Shown here: positions 59,350-64,000 of the stretch, piece after piece
Position numbering within the stretch: the first letter of the stretch is position 1
Layout: each line of letters starts with the position of its first letter
Origin: Tolypeutes matacus
Lineage: Eukaryota; Chordata; Mammalia; Cingulata; Chlamyphoridae
Direction: 5' to 3'
NCBI GenBank assembly: GCA_026826555.1
Contig: JAKSZT010053764.1
Location: 36,569,907-36,633,906 of the forward strand
DNA length: 64,000 nt
Made by a program: the position numbers and the translations under genes
The notes under the pieces: model-generated
Database searches by the model: none
What the model saw: the letters and a program-made list of their open reading frames with translations, nothing else
Told to the model about the DNA's origin: nothing

Positions 59350-60290
59350 TTCTATTATTTAGATTGGGTGATAGATCCAACAGATATATGCCTCCTTTGT
59401 TTTAAAAAAACAATGTTATTAAAGAATAATTTGTCTACAATGTACTGCATCCATTTAAAGTATGAAATTTGATAAGCGTTGACAGTTACATAACCAACAA
59501 AACCACCACCACTATCATGATACCGAACATTTTCATCACCTCCAAAACAATCCTCAGGCCCTTTATCTAGCTTCCCCTTCACTATAGGCCTTGGCAAGGA
59601 TTAATCTGCTTTTGTCACTCTAGATGAGTTTTCATTTTCCATATTTTCATATACTCTGAAGTCTTTTGTGCTTGGCTTCTTTCATCCATGTTCAGAGTTC
59701 TTCGCTCTTGTTTTTCACTGAGAACTATTCCATTCAATTGCTGATGGACTTTTTCTTTTAATAGTTTCTGGCTATTATTAATAAAGCTGCTCTGAACATT
59801 CATGCAAAAATATTTGCATGGATAAATGTTTCATCATTCTTCTGTAAATATCAAGGGGTGGAATGGCTGGGTTGTATGGTAGATGCATGCTTACCATTTT
59901 TTAAAAGTGCCAAAATGTTTTCCTAAGTGGTTGTGTTATTTTATACTCCCATCAGTGGTGTATGAGAGCTCCAGTTGCTCCACATCTTTGCCAACACTTG
60001 GTGTTGCCAGTCTTTTTAATTTTAGCCAGTCTAGTAGGCATGTATTGTTATCTTATTTTGGTTTTGATTTTTATTTCCCTGGTGGCTAATCATATTGAGC
60101 ATCTTTTCATGGTTTTTTGGCCATTTATTTGTACATCTTCTTTTTTATCAATGTTTCTATTCAAATCTATCATTGGGATGTTTGTCTTATTATTGAGTTG
60201 TGTGAATTATTTATATATTCAGGATACAAGCTCTTTGTTAGGTATACTATTTTGTGAATAATTTTCTCCCATTTAGACTTTGGAATGCTC
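59350..60290 (-). mobile_element. Old L1 3' end (ORF2 C-terminus and 3' UTR)
   Basis: On + it reads 'agttccacatctttgcc'-like words (59977-59996 region), 'ttttggttttgatttttatt' and 'aattttctcccatttagac', the inverse of the C-terminal ORF2 region as in 35336-35794 and 37100-37700. 59350-59600 resembles an older L1 3' UTR. It is strongly diverged, with no frame left. Confidence 0.75.
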
Positions 60291-60514
60291 ACCATTTACA
60301 CCATAAAACCATACTATATAGTTAGCAAAGTAAAAACAAGTTAACGATGCATCATCCCATAATCAAAATTTTAAAATATACATTATTTGCTTATTAGTAG
60401 TGATTCCCTTTTCCCCAGCCCAGACTGCAAACAATGTATTTCACAGTCTGATGATTTTACTCTGAAAAATAATACATTGCTGTTAATGCAGAGGCCTGAT
60501 ACTAATAATGACAC

Positions 60515-60535
60515 TAAGATAATGTCATTATCTTA
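60515..60535. repeat. 21-base near-perfect palindrome
   Basis: taagataatg-t-cattatctta: two 10-base arms around one central base, with GATAA words in both arms. Confidence 0.8.
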
Positions 60536-60549
60536 ATGCCTGGATTGAA

Positions 60550-60583
<34 letters not shown>

Positions 60584-60584
60584 T
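60550..60584. repeat. (CA)n microsatellite
   Basis: About 15 CA units with one CATA interruption. Confidence 0.92.
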
Positions 60585-60899
60585 GCAATTAAATGACCAA
60601 AACTCATAATTGCTTGCTAAGTATTTGTCTTTTTAAATCAATGGATCTCTTTCCAAATGTGGAAACACCTGCTTAACAATAGTCTTGCCGTTAGCCCACA
60701 AAACAGGCATAAACATTTATTAGAAAAGCAAAGTAGACCCAGCTCATCCCCAGTCTGAGATACTGAGCATCAAGGTCGAAACCAGAAGAGCTTTTACATT
60801 TACCAATTGATATAGCCCTGAAAATGGAGTTTTCCACTGGTAATGCTGAGAGACCCTGGAATACAGAACCAGGCGCTGCAGTGATAAACATCTGACATT
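60585..60899. other. Single-copy stretch, nothing recognised
   Basis: No gene or repeat recognised. Confidence 0.35.
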
Positions 60900-61330
60900 T
60901 TCATTTGCAAGTATTCATGTTTCATTTTAGATAATGTTCCTCCTATTTACTTCTTCAGCAGCAATGCATCAAATATCCTGCAGTGTAATCCTTCTCTCAG
61001 CATTTATCAATGAACTATGAAATAGTATTAAATGGAATTAATTAGAAGTTTTAATGAATCATGTCTGTCCTCATTTATTATACAATGTAATTTTCAAGGA
61101 GTGATTAATTACGAGTTACAGATGAGTGGATGGTTAATGTAGTTTGTTAACCTTCCTAGGGACAAACTGTACACAGCAAGCTGCTTATCCTCTGTTTATT
61201 AGCACATGGTTATATACCCACCATCAGTTTAAGTGAATGGAAAGGTTTTAGTGACTTTGCGATTAATGTGCACTGCCAGCTAATAATTCACTCCCTTATT
61301 TTCTTTCCTGTAAATCATACAAACATTGTT
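60900..61330. promoter_or_regulatory. Candidate conserved non-coding element
   Basis: About 430 bases without a recognisable repeat and with many homeodomain-type words ('ggaattaattagaag', 'agtgattaattacgag', 'ccagctaataattcac', 'gcgattaatgtgcac'). Stops occur in all frames. The density of TAATTA words and low simple-sequence content look like a developmental enhancer, but constraint cannot be measured from one sequence. Confidence 0.38.
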
Positions 61331-62142
61331 GGGATTCAAAGGTAGAACTCAGCCATCCTCATTTCTGAGTGTTTCTATGTAGCTATTAGTCTGCATATAC
61401 CATACCCACCTGAGCTGCATGGTTATTTTAAGTAGAACCCATTTAATACAAGGTGGCTTGCTTGAAATGAGTCTCCCTGCATATTTCTTTGAAGAATATA
61501 CCAATTTACCACATCATTACTGTCATTATCTAAAAAGTGGTAGCTGGCTGCCCTTCATTTTCAATTTTCTTATGTGGACCTTCAAAAAGCTCAAGTTGAT
61601 GAAAATCTAGTGGCTAAATACAATGTAATTTTGTGGACAGAGAGTTATTGAGAGTGGAATATGGAAATGCCAGAAGCAGTTTTACCTTTCCAGCAGACAC
61701 ACACAAGAGAACTTGGCATCCTTAGGAATAAGTCGCCATCCTTCAACGTCCTAGACTCTGTTTCTTTTTTAAAGGGCCAGTTGCTGTGGTTCCATGGAGG
61801 TAGAATATTCTGAAAGCATGCCTCCCACAATTTCTCTCCGCCATTTGCTGGCTAAAATGTAGCAAGTGAGCAGTTCATTTTTGCTGTGCAAAGCAGACAC
61901 CAGGTTTCTGTTCTGAAACTAGGGGAACCGGGTAGCTCTTTGGAGTCTCAGCTAACCTCAGGAGGAAAAATTACAATACTTTTGTATATTTATATGATAC
62001 TTAACAATTTTCATTATTTTTCTTAGCTATTATCTCGTTAAATGTAGGTAAGGACCTTGTGACTGAAGAAACTATGTTTAACAGATGTTATCTCACTTAT
62101 CCAGGAACTGATAAGCAGTGACTGGACAAGCATAACGTTAAT
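61331..62142. other. Single-copy stretch, nothing recognised
   Basis: Two ~60-codon frames (61419 on +, 61645 on -) have no domain. Confidence 0.35.
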
Positions 62143-62155
62143 TCAGCAAACATAC

Positions 62156-62935
62156 TTTTTTAAAATATATATTTTTATTTTTTTAAAAAGATACTTAGAT
62201 TACATAAATATTACATTAAAAAATAAAGGGAATTCCCATATGCCCTGCTCCCTACACCTCCCTCATTTTCCCACATTAACAACATCCTTCATTAGTGTGG
62301 CACATTTGTTACATTTGATGAACACATTTTGGAGCATTGCCACTAAGCATGGATTATAGTTTACATTGTAGTTTACACTCTCTCTCGCACAATTTTGTAG
62401 GTTATGGCAAGATATATAATAGCCTATATCTGTTGTTGCAATGTCATTCAGGACAATTCCCAAGTCCTAAAAAATGCCACCATATTACACCTGTTTTTCC
62501 CTCTCCCTGACCTCAGAACCTCCAGTGGCCACTGCCTCCACATCAATGATATAAGTTCTTACATTGCTAGAATCAAAGTAAGTCTATAGTAGAATACCAG
62601 TAAGTCTACTTTGGTCCATAGTTCATTCCCCAATCCTGAGGATTCTGGGATAGTGATGCCCACTCCACCTCTAAATGAGAGGGGGCTTCAATCCCATAGG
62701 GCAGATAAATGAGACTCTCTTGCTTGCAATTGCAGACTCTCTCGATTCCTTGGGATGGTTGTTGTCCATTAACATCTCCTTGTTAGTTGTCTTGGGTGAG
62801 TCCAATGAACTGGAGAGCAGTAATTGCAACTCCGTGAGGTTCAGGGCCCAGATGGTACAAGGCACCTAACTCCTGAGTTATGCCCTGACTGTAGTGTCTT
62901 GATGCCTTTGGAGCTCTCCAGAGCCCTGCTATTTG
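62156..62935 (-). mobile_element. Family-B insertion, 3' segment
   Basis: Starts with the T-rich tail and follows family B from its end back to about 8395 of the reference copy at 7690-9320 ('gagctctccagagccctgct'). Confidence 0.85.
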
Positions 62936-63088
62936 AGGTACTGGAGAAAAACCTTGACCAAAAGGGGGGAAAGATAAAGATAAATGAGTTTATATGGCTA
63001 AGAGACTTCAAAGTGAGTCAGGAGGTCATTCCAGAGGTTACACTTATGCAAGTCTCAGCAGGATTTCACTGACTGCCAAAGCAAATAC
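62936..63088 (+). mobile_element. Family-B insertion, inverted 5' segment
   Basis: Runs in the opposite direction: 'atatggctaagagacttcaa' and 'agtgagtcaggaggtcattc' match about 8238-8378 of the reference copy in direct orientation. That stretch lies immediately 5' of the other segment in the family-B order. One insertion with a 5' inversion explains both parts. Confidence 0.85.
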
Positions 63089-63101
63089 TCAGCAAACATA
63101 C

Positions 63102-64000
63102 CTTTGAGCTACTGTGAGACACCTACTACTCTTTGGGGGCCTGGGGATAGAGTTTAGATAAGACAAAGTCCTTTCCATAATGGAGCTTAGATACCAATAG
63201 GGGAGATAATAAATAAATGAATAAAGACAGTGATAGGTCCTGTGAAGAAAATAAAAAAGGAAAGAGACCATATAGAAACTAAGAATGAGGAAGGTTATTT
63301 TAGACAGGATGGTCAGAGAAAGCATCCTTGAAGAGATGTCATATCAGAAACAAAACAAAACAAAACAAAACAAAACAAAACTGACTGATGAAATGGAATC
63401 AGTTATTTGAAGAGAACATTCCAGGCAGAGAGAACAGCAAATGCAAAGATCCTGAGGCCTTTGGTATGTTTAAGGAAGAGCAGTGGAGCTGACCTGGAAA
63501 GATGAAGGTAGAAAGGTGGACAGGGACAAGATTATGTGGTTCCTTGGAGGTCCTGGCATGGACTCTGAATGTATATCCAAGAGATAATGGGCACTGACAG
63601 GGCTTTTCTAATCCAATTCTGCCAAGAAATTTCAAGACATGAGAAGTGGAAGATAATGTGCTGGAACATCATGGAGCAGTTTATTCTTATTTCTGACTAT
63701 AGAAAGAGAAGTAGAAAAAAAGAGTTTGCCCTATAGCCAAGAATTTGAAGCTATTAATATCAAAATTATACCAGTAAAGTCCAATCTTTATTAGGGGACT
63801 CTTCACTTCCAGACAAACTATGCATTTAGAAGTCAAGGACAGTGACACACATGCTTTTTTTATTCTGTATTGCACACAACCCATGCCTTGTGCAGAGTGG
63901 GGGATTCTGAGCAGTGCTCTCTGACGCGAGTCAACTGAATGGCCTGATATTTATTGCTTCATCCAGCCCTGAGGAATCCTGATAGGAGATGCCATGGCAC
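63102..64000. other. Stretch with an L2/MER-like ancient repeat and (AAAAC)n
   Basis: 63170-63470 ('ggggagataataaataaatg', 'tagacaggatggtcagagaa', 'ccaggcagagagaacagcaa') follows a common ancient mammalian repeat that I recall as L2-like. 63348-63381 is an (AAAAC)n simple repeat inside it. The rest is single-copy with no gene. Confidence 0.4.

Larger units (their letters stand above)
62143..63101. repeat. Target-site duplication pair, 13 bases
   Basis: tcagcaaacatac at 62143-62155 and 63089-63101, identical, flanking the 5'-inverted family-B insertion. Confidence 0.85.

Noticed and set aside
63348..63381. A short repeat array that might suggest a CRISPR-like locus
   Set aside because: It is a plain (AAAAC)n simple repeat without spacers, in a mammalian genome.

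Overview
The window is vertebrate nuclear DNA, from a placental mammal and most likely a xenarthran (armadillo, sloth or anteater). The evidence is several full-length mammalian L1 retrotransposons, mammal-wide ancient repeats (MIR-, MER5/Charlie- and MaLR-like), and tRNA-derived SINEs of the DAS type first described in armadillo. The DAS call rests on recall of that family and was not confirmed by a search. No host protein-coding exon, structural RNA gene, CpG island or bacterial-type system was found. The only long protein-coding signal belongs to transposons. The window reads as an intergenic or large-intron segment.

Layout. 171-430: DAS-type SINE. About 440-7520: a near full-length L1 on + (L1-a) with a long 5' UTR, an intact 326-codon ORF1 and an ORF2 broken by at least seven lesions. 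About 7690-9320: a non-coding L1-like 3' end, called family B here, on +. About 9320-10995: an old 5'-truncated L1 on +, split by a dimeric DAS SINE (9341-9754). 11646-34703: mostly single-copy DNA with scattered MIR, Charlie-type and LTR-type fossils, a short family-B piece (25166-25475), one DAS SINE (31828-31912) and several stretches that look like conserved non-coding elements.

34704-46137 is a nested pair. An older L1 on - (L1-c) has its own 5' UTR and imperfect 13-bp target-site duplications. It is interrupted by a complete L1 on - (L1-b, 35795-42164) flanked by a perfect 14-bp duplication. L1-b has a short, unrelated 5' UTR and a 3' UTR that looks like a join of the L1-a type and the family-B type.

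46197-64000: ancient LTR-like repeats, two related ancient repeats in the same direction (52440-53130 and 55745-56585), a family-B insertion with a 15-bp duplication (53651-54870), a short DAS SINE with an 11-bp duplication (58499-58593), an old L1 3' end on - (59350-60290), a likely non-coding regulatory stretch (60900-61330) and a 5'-inverted ('twin-primed') family-B insertion with a 13-bp duplication (62156-63088).

The elements work together only as parasites. L1 ORF1p and ORF2p are the machinery that normally inserts L1 copies and, in trans, SINEs. The observed A-tails, target-site duplications, 5' truncations and 5' inversion are what target-primed reverse transcription leaves behind. 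None of the L1 copies here can still encode a working ORF2p. I found no previously undescribed protein system. The most unusual material is the evolution of L1 untranslated regions: three different 5' UTRs and an apparently recombined 3' UTR.
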